A DNA stretch of 58,212 nt, from assembly GCA_018335655.1 (NCBI GenBank), contig JAGXRX010000042.1, positions 1-58,212 of the forward strand. Reading direction: 5' to 3'. This DNA comes from Erysipelothrix sp. GTDB taxonomy: Bacteria; Bacillota_I; Bacilli_A; Erysipelotrichales; Erysipelotrichaceae. Below the pieces are notes generated by a model, which was not told where the DNA came from, searched no databases, and saw nothing but the letters and a program-made list of their open reading frames with translations. Below are positions 8,388-17,972 of this stretch, piece after piece. How positions within the stretch are numbered: position 1 is the first letter of the stretch; each line of letters opens with the position of its first letter. A program made the translations under genes and the position numbers.

Positions 8388-10004
8388 TTACTCCGTGATT
8401 ACTTCAAAGGCAATGACTTCAAAAACGTTATCGATTGGATCATTAAAGGTAATCTTGATTTGAGTTGATTCCTCTAAAAATAAGGCATTAAGATTTAAAC
8501 TTAGCTTGAAGGAGTAAATAAACCCTGCTTCATCTCTAAAGATGACATAGGAATTTCCATCCATGACTACAAGCTCTTTATTGAGGATAGTGATGTCTTT
8601 TTGATTGGTAGGTTGTATAATGACATCCACCATATTGAGTGATTTTAAGCGTTGTACGTACGTCTGGTACGAAAGTGAAACACTTTCTCCTACTCCAACA
8701 GCATCGTAGTTCGTTACTGCGACCATAGCATACATTTTAACAAGTTCTTCACGGTCTTTTAAAGCAATAAAGTATGTTGGTATACCTTCAACATTAATCA
8801 ATACAGGAAATGTTGCGACGTATCCTAAGTGTTGAACTTGACCTTGAGCAGAACTCATGGCTGCATATTCATCGGCTCCTCCTAATTGGTAAAAGCGAGC
8901 ATCTTTGGTACGTAAGTTAATGAGTGAGAATCCAACAATTGAGCGATCTGCTCCCACTGATGTGAGTCCACTGTATACATGAACTTGATCATCAAGTAAT
9001 ACATAGTTATAGCCATCGGTTGTTTGAATCATATCTTTTTGAGCAAATAGAGTATTGAAGAATCCATTAATATAGTAACCCCAATTGTCTATTTGAGACC
9101 AAGCGATATCTGTTGGTTGAACATTGTCTACCCATGAAGGTAGATCTGCAATATCATAGTAAGCAGATGTTTTATTGATTGGGTCAACGATAATGGCTCC
9201 TTGAGCACTTAGTCCACCAAAGAAACCAATTTCTGGTTCAAGAACGGATACGACAAAGTATGGATAGTTTTGATCATCGACTTCAAATGCATAAGAACCT
9301 AGAATTTTATCACGATGATTAAATCTTACAAAACGTAGTAAATTATCATTAAACAAAGCATTTGGTAGAATTTTCATTCCATCATTAAGGTTTACAAGTA
9401 CAACATCTGAAGGGTTAGATACGTTCACTTTAACAAATGAAGTAATTCCTTCTGAGCGGTTATTTAACCATTTAATGAAATCACGATATTCTAAGTTAGC
9501 AACACGATATAAAGAATCATTTTGAGAAATGATCGTATATTTTGGATTAACATCATATTGAGACCCTAATGATTGGATTGTCCCAATTTGCTTTTCACCC
9601 AACTTAATTGCAGTTTGCTTATCAACAACTGGAATTTTTGATAAAGCGATGGATTCAAAGCTTGAATCAAACGATGTTGTACTCGTTATGTTAATTTGCT
9701 TTTGATATCTTGAAGCATTTAGCATTTCAGAACTTAGAAAACCTAAAACAATCGTTAGCACCACAAGCAGAATGGAACCTGAGTATGAATACTTAGACCA
9801 TGAGACTAATTTTCTGCTAATGAACTGATAAATTACTGTCCATACTGTAAGTGCGATTGCAATTAAGATAACGAAGAATGGATTTCTAAAGTTCCATGCT
9901 GGTAATAATACATAATCCACGATAAAGAATAAAACAAGAACGACAACCGTTGTTTTAAACATATTAACCAAATCATTTTGAGTATTATTTCGTTTTTTTC
10001 TCAT
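8388..10004 (-). CDS. Large conserved membrane protein of unknown function
   Basis: 538 residues. Three predicted membrane segments lie near the N-terminus (about 16-36, 41-62 and 75-96). They are followed by about 440 residues that are predicted outside the membrane and rich in beta strands, with blocks such as GAIIVDP, FYQLGGADEYAAM and YFIALKD. I have the impression of a conserved family in Firmicutes, often about 550 residues, but I know no assigned function. The start overlaps the nrnA stop as TAATG with GAGGAG as ribosome binding site, and the gene ends 1 base before dnaE, so it is tightly embedded in the operon. Confidence 0.85.
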   Translation of the reverse strand: MRKKRNNTQNDLVNMFKTTVVVLVLFFIVDYVLLPAWNFRNPFFVILIAIALTVWTVIYQFISRKLVSWSKYSYSGSILLVVLTIVLGFLSSEMLNASRYQKQINITSTTSFDSSFESIALSKIPVVDKQTAIKLGEKQIGTIQSLGSQYDVNPKYTIISQNDSLYRVANLEYRDFIKWLNNRSEGITSFVKVNVSNPSDVVLVNLNDGMKILPNALFNDNLLRFVRFNHRDKILGSYAFEVDDQNYPYFVVSVLEPEIGFFGGLSAQGAIIVDPINKTSAYYDIADLPSWVDNVQPTDIAWSQIDNWGYYINGFFNTLFAQKDMIQTTDGYNYVLLDDQVHVYSGLTSVGADRSIVGFSLINLRTKDARFYQLGGADEYAAMSSAQGQVQHLGYVATFPVLINVEGIPTYFIALKDREELVKMYAMVAVTNYDAVGVGESVSLSYQTYVQRLKSLNMVDVIIQPTNQKDITILNKELVVMDGNSYVIFRDEAGFIYSFKLSLNLNALFLEESTQIKITFNDPIDNVFEVIAFEVITE

Positions 10005-10966
10005 TATTTCTCCTCATTTGCGATTTTAATGCAACATTCTTCAATAAGTTCATTGACTTGAAAATAAGATAAATGTTTCACTGCCGCGGCAAGTGGATGA
10101 CCCCCGCCGTTATATCGATTAGCAATATCATTTACTACAATTGATTGTGAACGTAGGCTTCCGTTATAAAGGGACTTCCCTTCTACGTCGATTTCAATGA
10201 ATATTGCCCAAACTTTAAATTCTTTTACTTGTGATAAAGCGAAAATGTATTCTTTTGCCTTATTGGGATGCATATTATGCTCTTCAAGCATTGATCGATT
10301 TACAATGACATAAGCCATTCCACATGATGATCTTTGAATTTTTGAGCGAAGCGCATTGATAAATATAAACTCATCTTCACTATAGTGATAAAGCTCAGCA
10401 TGAATATCTGATAAACGAATATCGGATTGCGTTAAATAAGATGCAGCGAGAAACGTTTTAGATGAAACACTTGGGATTGAAAACATAATCGTGTCGCTCA
10501 ATATTCCCGCAGTAAGATAAGTTGCAATTTGCTTTGGAAGTGGATCGATGTAGATATATCGAAACATAAGCGCTAGGATTTCACACGTTGATGAAGCTTG
10601 CTCATTGACTAAAAGTAAATCACCAAATAAATCATGAATTGGATGATGATCAATTCGAATCACATAATCACATTGATTAAATCGTTGATCATCCACTCTT
10701 TCATGATTTGCGGTATCACAAATAATACCAAGTGATCCTTTAAATTGATAATCAGCGATTTCATCAGAAGCTGGGTAATCTACACCTTTCACTATTTGAT
10801 GTAATCCTGCACCTAGTACTATTTTCTTAGGAAACAATAAACGCAAAAAGCTCACAGTTGCCCACTGTGAACCTAGGGCGTCATTATCAGGATTAATATG
10901 ACGAAACACAATAATTGTCTCATAGTCCTTAACAATGGATAAAAATTGCTCTGCAAACTTATTCAT
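10004..10966 (-). CDS. nrnA: DHH-family nanoRNase / pAp phosphatase NrnA
   Basis: 320 residues from ATG 10966 (MNKFAEQ), preferred over a TTG at 10993 that would extend it into ackA. The DHH phosphoesterase motifs are present: RHINPDNDAL with metal-binding DxD, a second Asp in IICDTAN, IDHHP (the DHH box), and the C-terminal DHHA1 GGGHPLAAA substrate motif. NrnA degrades 2-5 nucleotide RNAs and dephosphorylates pAp. It overlaps the ackA end by 8 bases and lacks a clear ribosome binding site, so coupling is likely. Confidence 0.93.
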   Translation of the reverse strand: MNKFAEQFLSIVKDYETIIVFRHINPDNDALGSQWATVSFLRLLFPKKIVLGAGLHQIVKGVDYPASDEIADYQFKGSLGIICDTANHERVDDQRFNQCDYVIRIDHHPIHDLFGDLLLVNEQASSTCEILALMFRYIYIDPLPKQIATYLTAGILSDTIMFSIPSVSSKTFLAASYLTQSDIRLSDIHAELYHYSEDEFIFINALRSKIQRSSCGMAYVIVNRSMLEEHNMHPNKAKEYIFALSQVKEFKVWAIFIEIDVEGKSLYNGSLRSQSIVVNDIANRYNGGGHPLAAAVKHLSYFQVNELIEECCIKIANEEK

Positions 10967-12155
10967 TAATAAGATTGAAAGTATCCTGGGCAATAACTAG
11001 TTCTTCATTTGTTGGAACTAACCAGATTTGTACTTTTGAATTTGGTTTTGATAAAAGTGTTTCTGATCCACGAACACGATTATTGAGTTCAGTATCAAAT
11101 TCGATACCTAATGCCTTCGATACTTTAGCTGTGACGTCATGACGAACACCGAAGTCATTTTCTCCAACACCGCCAGTAAACACGATGGCATCAACACCTC
11201 CCATTTGAACAAAATAACTACCAATGGTATGTGCAATACGATTTGCATACATTTCACGAGTTAGAATTGCGGTAGGCTCCCCTTCTAAGAAAGCTTTTTC
11301 AATATCACGAGCATCAGAAGAAAACTCAGAAACGCCTAACATACCTGATTTTTTATTAAGAATGTCGATGACTTCTTTTGCGGACTTGTTTGTCTTATCC
11401 ATTAGGAATGTAAGAATTGCAGGGTCAATATCGCCTGAGCGAGTTCCCATCATAATACCAGCAAGTGGTGTAAAGCCCATCGATGTATTAACACTTTTCC
11501 CATTGGCGATAGCACAGATTGATGCACCATTACCCAAGTGACAAGTAATAATATTTAAAGTGCTTAGTGCTTTGCCCATGAGTTCTGCAACGCGTTTTGA
11601 TACATAGTAATGTGAAGTACCATGAAAACCATATTTACGTACTTTATATGTTTTATAGTATTCCATAGGGATTGGATATAGAAACACATCTTTTGTCATT
11701 GTTTGATGAAATGCAGTATCAAAAATTGCTGCATGAGTTGCATGTGGTAATGCTTTTGCAAAGGAGCGATAGCCAATCAAATTTGCTGGGTTGTGTAATG
11801 GCGCAAGATCAGATAACTCATCAACTTTCGCTTCTACTTCAGGAGTCAAAAGAACTGAGTGATTGTAATACTCTCCTCCATGAACAACGCGGTGTCCTAC
11901 AGCTGAAATCTCATCAAGAGAAGACACGATATTTTTATCAACAAGTACTTTCAGAAGCATATCAACTGCCTCTGAATGTGTAGGGAAAGGTTGCTTAACA
12001 ACATCCTTTTTTCCATCTACTTTAATTTGAAATATTCCATCTTCTAATCCGATACGCTCAAATATACCAGAACATACAACTTCTTCGGATGGCATATTAA
12101 ATAATTGGAATTTTAGTGATGAACTTCCTGCGTTTACTGAAATAATTTTAGTCAT
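10959..12155 (-). CDS. ackA: Acetate kinase
   Basis: 398 residues, full length. Acetate-kinase signatures are NAGSSSLKFQ at the N-terminus, GHRVVHGGE, FDTAFHQT, GFHGTSH and HLGNGASI. It interconverts acetyl phosphate and ADP with acetate and ATP, the last step of mixed-acid fermentation. No phosphotransacetylase gene is nearby. The ATG overlaps the ylxM stop by 8 bases with AGAGGA as ribosome binding site. Functional ties to ylxM or nrnA are not apparent beyond shared transcription. Confidence 0.98.
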   Translation of the reverse strand: MTKIISVNAGSSSLKFQLFNMPSEEVVCSGIFERIGLEDGIFQIKVDGKKDVVKQPFPTHSEAVDMLLKVLVDKNIVSSLDEISAVGHRVVHGGEYYNHSVLLTPEVEAKVDELSDLAPLHNPANLIGYRSFAKALPHATHAAIFDTAFHQTMTKDVFLYPIPMEYYKTYKVRKYGFHGTSHYYVSKRVAELMGKALSTLNIITCHLGNGASICAIANGKSVNTSMGFTPLAGIMMGTRSGDIDPAILTFLMDKTNKSAKEVIDILNKKSGMLGVSEFSSDARDIEKAFLEGEPTAILTREMYANRIAHTIGSYFVQMGGVDAIVFTGGVGENDFGVRHDVTAKVSKALGIEFDTELNNRVRGSETLLSKPNSKVQIWLVPTNEELVIAQDTFNLINE

Positions 12156-12471
12156 GATTTTCCTCTTTCATAATGGTGTTAATAATTCTATTAATCTCCT
12201 CTTTGTTTAGTTCTTTAAGTGAGGCGATTAATTTTTGAAGTTTTCTCTCTGTTGAAACTGCTTTGAGTTCTTTTTCATAGTCTACAAGTCGCTTAGTAGC
12301 TTTTTGAACTGTGTCATAAACAGCAGAATGTGATATCTCAAGTAACTCTGCGATTTCACGATAAGAAAGGTCTTCTTGATAATAGTATATCATAATCTCT
12401 AACTGCTTTTTAGTGAGCAATGACTCATACCAGTCAAGATATAAGTTGATAACTTCCGGCTTTTCAATCAT
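12148..12471 (-). CDS. ylxM: YlxM/p13-type helix-turn-helix protein (SRP-associated)
   Basis: 107 residues from ATG 12471. The YlxM family signature is present: a first half with KKQLEIMIYYYQEDLSYREIAE and a sigma-factor-like helix-turn-helix (ISHSAVYDTVQ), then a charged helical tail. In many Firmicutes ylxM lies beside ffh and modulates the signal recognition particle. Here it overlaps the end of ftsY by 8 bases, while ffh is about 32 kb away. The ORF could extend 4 codons upstream, but the internal ATG matches the family start. Confidence 0.9.
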   Translation of the reverse strand: MIEKPEVINLYLDWYESLLTKKQLEIMIYYYQEDLSYREIAELLEISHSAVYDTVQKATKRLVDYEKELKAVSTERKLQKLIASLKELNKEEINRIINTIMKEENHD

Positions 12472-13426
12472 AGCGATCACCAAATAAACTTAGGAAATAA
12501 CTTTCAGGATTGAATGGTTTTAGGTCATCTTCCTTCTCTCCAAGACCCACAAAAAGTACTTTTACATTAAGTTGATCTTTGATTGAGAGGACGACTCCCC
12601 CTTTACTACTGCCATCTAGTTTAGTGAGAATAATTCCACCAACTTCAGTGGCCTCAATAAACTGTTTGGCTTGATTAATTCCATTTTGTCCAATGGTTGC
12701 ATCAAGAACTAACCATATCGCGTGTGGAGCACCAGAAATCTCACGATCCATCACTCTAAACATTTTAGCAAGTTCATTCATTAAGTTTGCTTTATTGGTT
12801 AATCGACCTGCGGTATCACATAACAAGATATCAATATTGTCGATTTTTGATTGACGTAATGCATCAACTAAAACTGAACTTGGGTCTTGTTGGTATGTCC
12901 CAAAATAGCATTTAACATCAATTTTCTGAGCCCAAAGTTTTAGTTGATCAATTGCACCTGCTCTAAATGTATCCGCAGCAACCAAACCAACATTTAATCC
13001 TTCAGATTTGTATTTTTTTGAAAGTTTTGCAATCGTTGTAGTCTTACCAACGCCATTAACTCCAACAACAAGAATAACCGTTGGTCCATCTAACGCCATC
13101 ATTACATCAATGGGTGTATCCCCATAAAAGTCTATCATTGTTTGAACGAGTATATCTTTTGCAAGTTTAATATCACTAGTCTTTGAATCTTTTAAAGATT
13201 TCTTAAATAAATCTATGATTTTCCCAGCAGTATCAATACTCACATCAGATGAAACAAGTGCAAATAATATATCATCAAACCATTCATCATCCATCTCTTT
13301 TGAGGATGAAAACAAATCAGAAAACTGAGTGTCTAAATAGTCCCTACTTTTTTTAAGTCCTTCAATATATTCGTTTTTGTCTTTATTTAGCGAGAACGTT
13401 GCTTTTAATTTATCAAGTAATCCCAT
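12464..13426 (-). CDS. ftsY: Signal recognition particle receptor FtsY
   Basis: 320 residues from ATG 13426, preceded by GGAGGTCAAC that lies inside the end of smc. NG domain with P-loop GVNGVGKTTTIAKL, DTFRAGAIDQL, DTAGR, and the guanine-specificity motif TKLDG. The N-terminal acidic A domain is almost absent (only about 30 charged residues), as is common in Firmicutes. It docks ribosome-SRP complexes at the membrane with Ffh. Order smc-ftsY-ylxM. Confidence 0.97.
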   Translation of the reverse strand: MGLLDKLKATFSLNKDKNEYIEGLKKSRDYLDTQFSDLFSSSKEMDDEWFDDILFALVSSDVSIDTAGKIIDLFKKSLKDSKTSDIKLAKDILVQTMIDFYGDTPIDVMMALDGPTVILVVGVNGVGKTTTIAKLSKKYKSEGLNVGLVAADTFRAGAIDQLKLWAQKIDVKCYFGTYQQDPSSVLVDALRQSKIDNIDILLCDTAGRLTNKANLMNELAKMFRVMDREISGAPHAIWLVLDATIGQNGINQAKQFIEATEVGGIILTKLDGSSKGGVVLSIKDQLNVKVLFVGLGEKEDDLKPFNPESYFLSLFGDRYD

Positions 13427-16355
13427 GTTGACCTCCAACTGGCTCAGCTAGTGATACTGCATCTAACAGTCTTACTTGTAACATATCACTAACACCATCT
13501 TCTGGCATAGTTACACCATATAGATTGTCACACATAGCCATTGTTCCTGGTCGATGCGTAATAACTATGAACTGAGTATCTTGGGCAAAGTTCTTAAGAT
13601 ATTTAGCAAAGCGTTCTACGTTTGCTTGATCGAGTGCTGCTTCTACTTCATCAAAGACGCACATTGGTACATGTCGCGCTTTAAGAATTGAAAATAACAC
13701 AGAGATTGCAATTAGACTTTTTTCTCCTCCAGAGAATAAGCGGATATTCTGGATTGTTTTACCCGGAGGCGCAACATCAATGTCTATTCCTGTGTTGAGT
13801 AGATCATCAGGATCTTCCAAGACTAACTTGGCTTTTCCACCACCAAATAAGGAAGCAAATACACCAGGTAAATATTCATTAATTGAATTAAACGTTTGTG
13901 AGAAACGCTCAATCATAATTTGATCCATTTCATGTATTAAATCTTCAAGTTGTTTTTTTGCTCGATTCAATTCGCTTAGTTGTTCATTTAAGAACTCGTA
14001 ACGCTCATTGACAGCTTCAAATTCAGCAGGAGCATCCATGTTGATGTTACCTAGTGATTGGATTTCTGTTCGCAGTCTTGAAACTTCTTCTTGCGCATTC
14101 ACTAGATCTTCAATCATAGGAAGTGTTGATGCATAATCATAGGTCATTGTATAGTCACTTGAGAGTCGATTGAGTGTATTGTCTAGCATTGTTTTCATTC
14201 TTGCTAGTTCAATTTCTACTTTTCTTTCTTGAGCACTAATTTCAACATATTCTTTTCTTAAAGATAAAACATGTTTATCTTTTCTTTCAAGTTCGAATGT
14301 TAACTTGATTTTGAGTTCTCTTTTTGATTCAATTGCTTGGCGAACTTCATCTTTCAATGAATACTGTTGATTTAGATTGGTGATTAGTGATTCTTCAAAC
14401 GATTCAGTGTTAGTGGAATCACTTTGACTTAGTTGATCATACTCATTGAGTAGACGCTCATATTTCGCACGTTTTGCTTCAATAACAGGCTCAATTTGTG
14501 CATTCGACAGACGAAGATTTAATAATGTTTCTTCCAGTTTTTGACGTTTTAATTGATGATCACTTAATTCTTTAGTGACCTTTGAAAATTCATCTTTTAG
14601 AGTAGTAATATTTTCTCTAACCACTGTGATTTCGTGTTTAGCTTCTATTTGGTTATGATGATCACGGTTTTTACCGCCCGTCATACTACCACCTCGATGA
14701 ATGATATCTCCATCAAGTGTAACAATTTTTACATTTTGTTGAAGCAGTTTTGCCAAATGGTTTGCATGGTCTAATGTATCCACAACAAACGTATTGCCTA
14801 AAAAAGATTCACTAAGTAATCCATCTGCAACTAGATCAACAACAAAGTCAGATGCTACACCTAAATAACCCGGTGTAGACTTCGCAATAATCATTTGATC
14901 TTGGTGAACAGAATATCGCTTAAGAACATTTAAAGGAATAAAAGTTGCTCGGCCTGATTCATTTCGCTTCAAAAATCTAATGGCGTTTTTTGCTGATTCA
15001 TCATCTTTAGTAACAACATGATTGCTTGCTGCACCTAAAGCCGTGCTAATTGCAATTTCATAACCTTGTTTAACGTCAAGACATGAACTAACAATATCTA
15101 CAATCCCATTGAGGCTATGTTTTGCAGAAATAACTGCATTAACACCCACTGAACCAATAAACGGTTTATCAATCGTGTTTTGCAAAATTACTTCCTTGTT
15201 TTCCAAGCGGCTTAATCTACTCTTGATTAACTCAGAATTAGCTTGCAGATCAACCCAATTACGATTTAGATCTTGAATAAGTAAAGACGTTTCTTGTATT
15301 TCAGACATGATTTGCTCTTTACGAGAGACTCGGTCTTCATATTCTAGTTTTGAATCATTGAGTAATAATTGAATTTGCTCAAGCTTCTCTTCATCACTTC
15401 CCGTTTCAAAGATATATTTGCGTTTTTCATCAAGTTCAATTTTTCTGGTTTCCAAGGTTTGAATTTCATGAATAACTTTCATCAATTGATCTTGTAATTG
15501 AGCCATTTCTTTGTCAATTAGATTAATTTGTGACTTAACGTTTTGAATATGATTTTCCTCAATATTGACTTGAGTTGTCTTCAAAGTAGTTTGAGTCGAT
15601 AGATCAAATAATTCCTGTTCAAATGTTTCAATATCCGATCTTAGTTTTTGAACTTGTTTAACTAAAACACTAATCTCTATTGTTTCTAATCGAGTCTTCT
15701 TTTCTAGATATATTTGCGCCTTTTTTGCTGCTCGTCTTAGTGGATTAACTTGTTTTTCAAGTTCTAAGACAATGTCATTAACACGACTTATATTCTCTTG
15801 AGTACGTGACAATTTTGATAATGATTCATTTTTTCTCTTCTTGTATTTTGCAACACCTGCCGCTTCTTCAAAGATACTTCTGCGATCAATTGGTTTTGAT
15901 TCTGCAAATGAACTAATATTCCCTTGAGAAATCATACTTAAAGAATCCTTGCCAATGCCACTATCGGCGATTAAATCAAGGACGTCCTTTAGCCTTACGG
16001 GGGCATTATTGATTAAATACTCACCAACTGATGAATTCCGATGATATCTTCGTGAAACACTCACTTCATCATAATCGATGGGTAGTGACCTTCTTGAATT
16101 ATCAAAGGTTAATGTTACAGCTGCAAGATTTACCATTTTTCTTTTAGCACTTCCATTAAAAATAACATCCGTCATTGTTTCCGAACGTAATGATTTAGTG
16201 GATTGCTCGCCTAAAACCCATCGAATTGCTTCAGCGATATTACTTTTACCACATCCATTGGGTCCTACAACACCTGTGATATTACTATCAAAGGTAATGA
16301 TTTTTTTATCCGCAAAGGATTTAAAACCCTGTATTTCAATTTTCTTTAAAAACAT
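13413..16355 (-). CDS. smc: Chromosome segregation ATPase SMC, short form
   Basis: 980 residues from ATG 16355 (GTGGAGGTTTCA before it). Walker A GPNGCGKSN at 31-39. There are two long coiled-coil stretches around a hinge domain (roughly 400-530, with GSVGVNAV at its start and the GGSMTGG motif at its end). The C-terminal head has signature LFSGGEKSL and Walker B VFDEVEAALD. The head and hinge are complete, but the protein is about 200 residues shorter than the usual 1180, so both coiled-coil arms are shorter. SMC with ScpAB organises and segregates the chromosome. Confidence 0.96.
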   Translation of the reverse strand: MFLKKIEIQGFKSFADKKIITFDSNITGVVGPNGCGKSNIAEAIRWVLGEQSTKSLRSETMTDVIFNGSAKRKMVNLAAVTLTFDNSRRSLPIDYDEVSVSRRYHRNSSVGEYLINNAPVRLKDVLDLIADSGIGKDSLSMISQGNISSFAESKPIDRRSIFEEAAGVAKYKKRKNESLSKLSRTQENISRVNDIVLELEKQVNPLRRAAKKAQIYLEKKTRLETIEISVLVKQVQKLRSDIETFEQELFDLSTQTTLKTTQVNIEENHIQNVKSQINLIDKEMAQLQDQLMKVIHEIQTLETRKIELDEKRKYIFETGSDEEKLEQIQLLLNDSKLEYEDRVSRKEQIMSEIQETSLLIQDLNRNWVDLQANSELIKSRLSRLENKEVILQNTIDKPFIGSVGVNAVISAKHSLNGIVDIVSSCLDVKQGYEIAISTALGAASNHVVTKDDESAKNAIRFLKRNESGRATFIPLNVLKRYSVHQDQMIIAKSTPGYLGVASDFVVDLVADGLLSESFLGNTFVVDTLDHANHLAKLLQQNVKIVTLDGDIIHRGGSMTGGKNRDHHNQIEAKHEITVVRENITTLKDEFSKVTKELSDHQLKRQKLEETLLNLRLSNAQIEPVIEAKRAKYERLLNEYDQLSQSDSTNTESFEESLITNLNQQYSLKDEVRQAIESKRELKIKLTFELERKDKHVLSLRKEYVEISAQERKVEIELARMKTMLDNTLNRLSSDYTMTYDYASTLPMIEDLVNAQEEVSRLRTEIQSLGNINMDAPAEFEAVNERYEFLNEQLSELNRAKKQLEDLIHEMDQIMIERFSQTFNSINEYLPGVFASLFGGGKAKLVLEDPDDLLNTGIDIDVAPPGKTIQNIRLFSGGEKSLIAISVLFSILKARHVPMCVFDEVEAALDQANVERFAKYLKNFAQDTQFIVITHRPGTMAMCDNLYGVTMPEDGVSDMLQVRLLDAVSLAEPVGGQHGIT

Positions 16356-16416
16356 TGAAACCTCCACTTAACGCTCTTTATTATACCCCAAATTCATATA
16401 CAAACATTATACAATA

Positions 16417-17295
16417 TTACAATTCTTTATTTTTAATTATTACGGTTTGATGTGGGAAAGCTATGTCAATCATATTTCGATCAAATTGCTTCTTAATGCT
16501 TTCTCTTAAATCTGCCATCATTTTAAAACTCTCTGTAGCGTTTTTTGCCCAAATGGCCATTCGTAAATCAACACTTGAAGTGTTTAGATTTGATACTACA
16601 ACATTAACAAGTGGGACATTGTTTTCAATATCAGTTACTGAGCGAGTGTCGATAAGGTGTGGATGATTTGTGGCTTCTTCTATCATGATTCTCTTCGCAA
16701 CATCAATGTCGCTGTCATATGAAATGCCTACAATAAAGAAATTGCAAATCTTATTGTCAATAATGTCTCGATTTTCAATCACTGAAGAGTTAATCACATT
16801 ATTAGGCACAATAACACGATTATTCTCAAAAGTGCGAATAACAGTATGTCTTAGTGTAATATCTTCAATGCGGCCCATAACATTAATTGACGGGATATTG
16901 ATAAGTTCGTCTACTGAGAATGGTCTAAATAATGACAAGAAAATTCCTGCGATAATATTTGAAAAAGCTTCTTGGGCTGCAAAGCCAATTACTAAGACCG
17001 CTACTCCACTACCAGCTAATAGTGAAACCGAAATCTGTGATAACGGTTTAATCTGAGAAATAATTACAAAGATAGAAAACGAATAAATCAACGTACTAAT
17101 CAAACGTGTTAAAAATCTAGCCATTGTTGGATCAATCTTTTTATTTAGGGTTTGTCGTCTGAAATATCTGTTTTTAAGTTTAATCACAATGCTCATTAAA
17201 ACCAACGTAACAAATGTAGAAATAAGAAATGAAACTATCCCCTGAGTAAACCATACCTCTGTCATTTTATTAATGTCATTTATCCATGCAATCAT
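16417..17295 (-). CDS. Small-conductance mechanosensitive channel (MscS family)
   Basis: 292 residues. Three membrane segments; the pore-lining one has the glycine and alanine pattern LLAGSGVAVLVIGFAAQEAFSN, followed by the MscS beta domain with the FSVDELI and VPNNVI motifs. It releases solutes at membrane tension. AAAGGAA precedes the ATG. It sits between the S24 repressor and smc with 23 bases or more on each side, and is probably separate in function. Confidence 0.93.
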   Translation of the reverse strand: MIAWINDINKMTEVWFTQGIVSFLISTFVTLVLMSIVIKLKNRYFRRQTLNKKIDPTMARFLTRLISTLIYSFSIFVIISQIKPLSQISVSLLAGSGVAVLVIGFAAQEAFSNIIAGIFLSLFRPFSVDELINIPSINVMGRIEDITLRHTVIRTFENNRVIVPNNVINSSVIENRDIIDNKICNFFIVGISYDSDIDVAKRIMIEEATNHPHLIDTRSVTDIENNVPLVNVVVSNLNTSSVDLRMAIWAKNATESFKMMADLRESIKKQFDRNMIDIAFPHQTVIIKNKEL

Positions 17296-17318
17296 TGTTA
17301 ATCAAATTCCTTTCATAA

Positions 17319-17912
17319 TTAAAAATTAATGCGATTGTGTAATACCTTACCTAAGATTTGAAGTTTCTTTGACTCAATATCTTGAGGAGTAAAAATCATA
17401 GGTTCATATTTCTCATTTTCAGGTTTAAGAATAATGTTATTACCTCTAAACAAAATTCTTTTTACTGTAGCTTCTTGATCAATCAAAACGACTCCAATAT
17501 CACCATTATTTACGCTGCTTTGTTTCCTAACAAACAAGTCATCTCCTGGGAAAATACGAGCATTAATCATCGAGTCGCCAACAACTCTTAGATAGAAATA
17601 ATCATTATGTAGGTCGGGTAAATCAACTTCATATTCCCCTATCCAATTTTCTATTGCGGTAATAGGTAACCCTCCCGCAACAACACCTACAATAGGTACT
17701 TTGCGCCGATTATTAGCCTCTGCTAATAAATCACCAATACTTATCTCAAAAAGACGTGATAATCTTTCTAAAATATGAATAGGAGGAACAGCTTGATCCT
17801 TTTCCCATTTTTGAATCGTTGTAAATGATTTGTAGCCTAAATAATCTGCAAGCTCTTCTTGAGACATGTTTTTTACTTTGCGATATTGTCTTAATCGATG
17901 GCCAAGTGACAT
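17319..17912 (-). CDS. Autocleaving S24 (LexA/CI-type) transcriptional repressor
   Basis: 197 residues. N-terminal Cro/CI-type helix-turn-helix (about 6-60). C-terminal S24 peptidase with nucleophile Ser114 (VVGDSM) and general base Lys151 (TVKR). An Ala79-Gly80 bond in GVVAGGL is the likely self-cleavage site. This architecture is inactivated by RecA-stimulated autocleavage. It is not classical LexA, whose N-terminus is a winged helix; it resembles HdiR/phage CI. It diverges from a damage polymerase and shares a regulatory region with two matching palindromes, so it most likely represses both genes. Confidence 0.93.
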   Translation of the reverse strand: MSLGHRLRQYRKVKNMSQEELADYLGYKSFTTIQKWEKDQAVPPIHILERLSRLFEISIGDLLAEANNRRKVPIVGVVAGGLPITAIENWIGEYEVDLPDLHNDYFYLRVVGDSMINARIFPGDDLFVRKQSSVNNGDIGVVLIDQEATVKRILFRGNNIILKPENEKYEPMIFTPQDIESKKLQILGKVLHNRINF

Positions 17913-17930
17913 AGTTTACCTCTTATGATT

Positions 17931-17958
17931 ATTGTAACAGAACTTGAATAATTTTCAA
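17931..17958 (-). promoter_or_regulatory. Promoter of the S24 repressor gene
   Basis: Minus strand: TTGAAA (17953-17958), 16-base spacer, TACAAT (17931-17936). The -35 lies inside operator 1, which implies autoregulation. Confidence 0.75.
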
Positions 17959-17960
17959 GT
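17942..17960. promoter_or_regulatory. Operator 1 of the S24 repressor
   Basis: Inverted repeat ACTTGAATAATTTTCAAGT (arms ACTTGAA and TTCAAGT, 5-base centre). It has the same arms and the same 19-bp length as operator 2. Its centre is 31 bp from that of operator 2, about three helical turns, so two dimers would bind on the same DNA face. Confidence 0.8.
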
Positions 17961-17972
17961 TTTTCTATTGAA

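Noticed and set aside
11672-11983. Open frame of 103 codons on the plus strand inside ackA
   Set aside because: It is antisense to a full-length, well-conserved acetate kinase, has no ribosome binding site and no recognisable protein features.
17319-17912. Classical LexA
   Set aside because: The N-terminal domain is a Cro/CI-type helix-turn-helix rather than the LexA winged helix, and the operators differ from the usual Firmicutes LexA box (GAAC-N4-GTTC).
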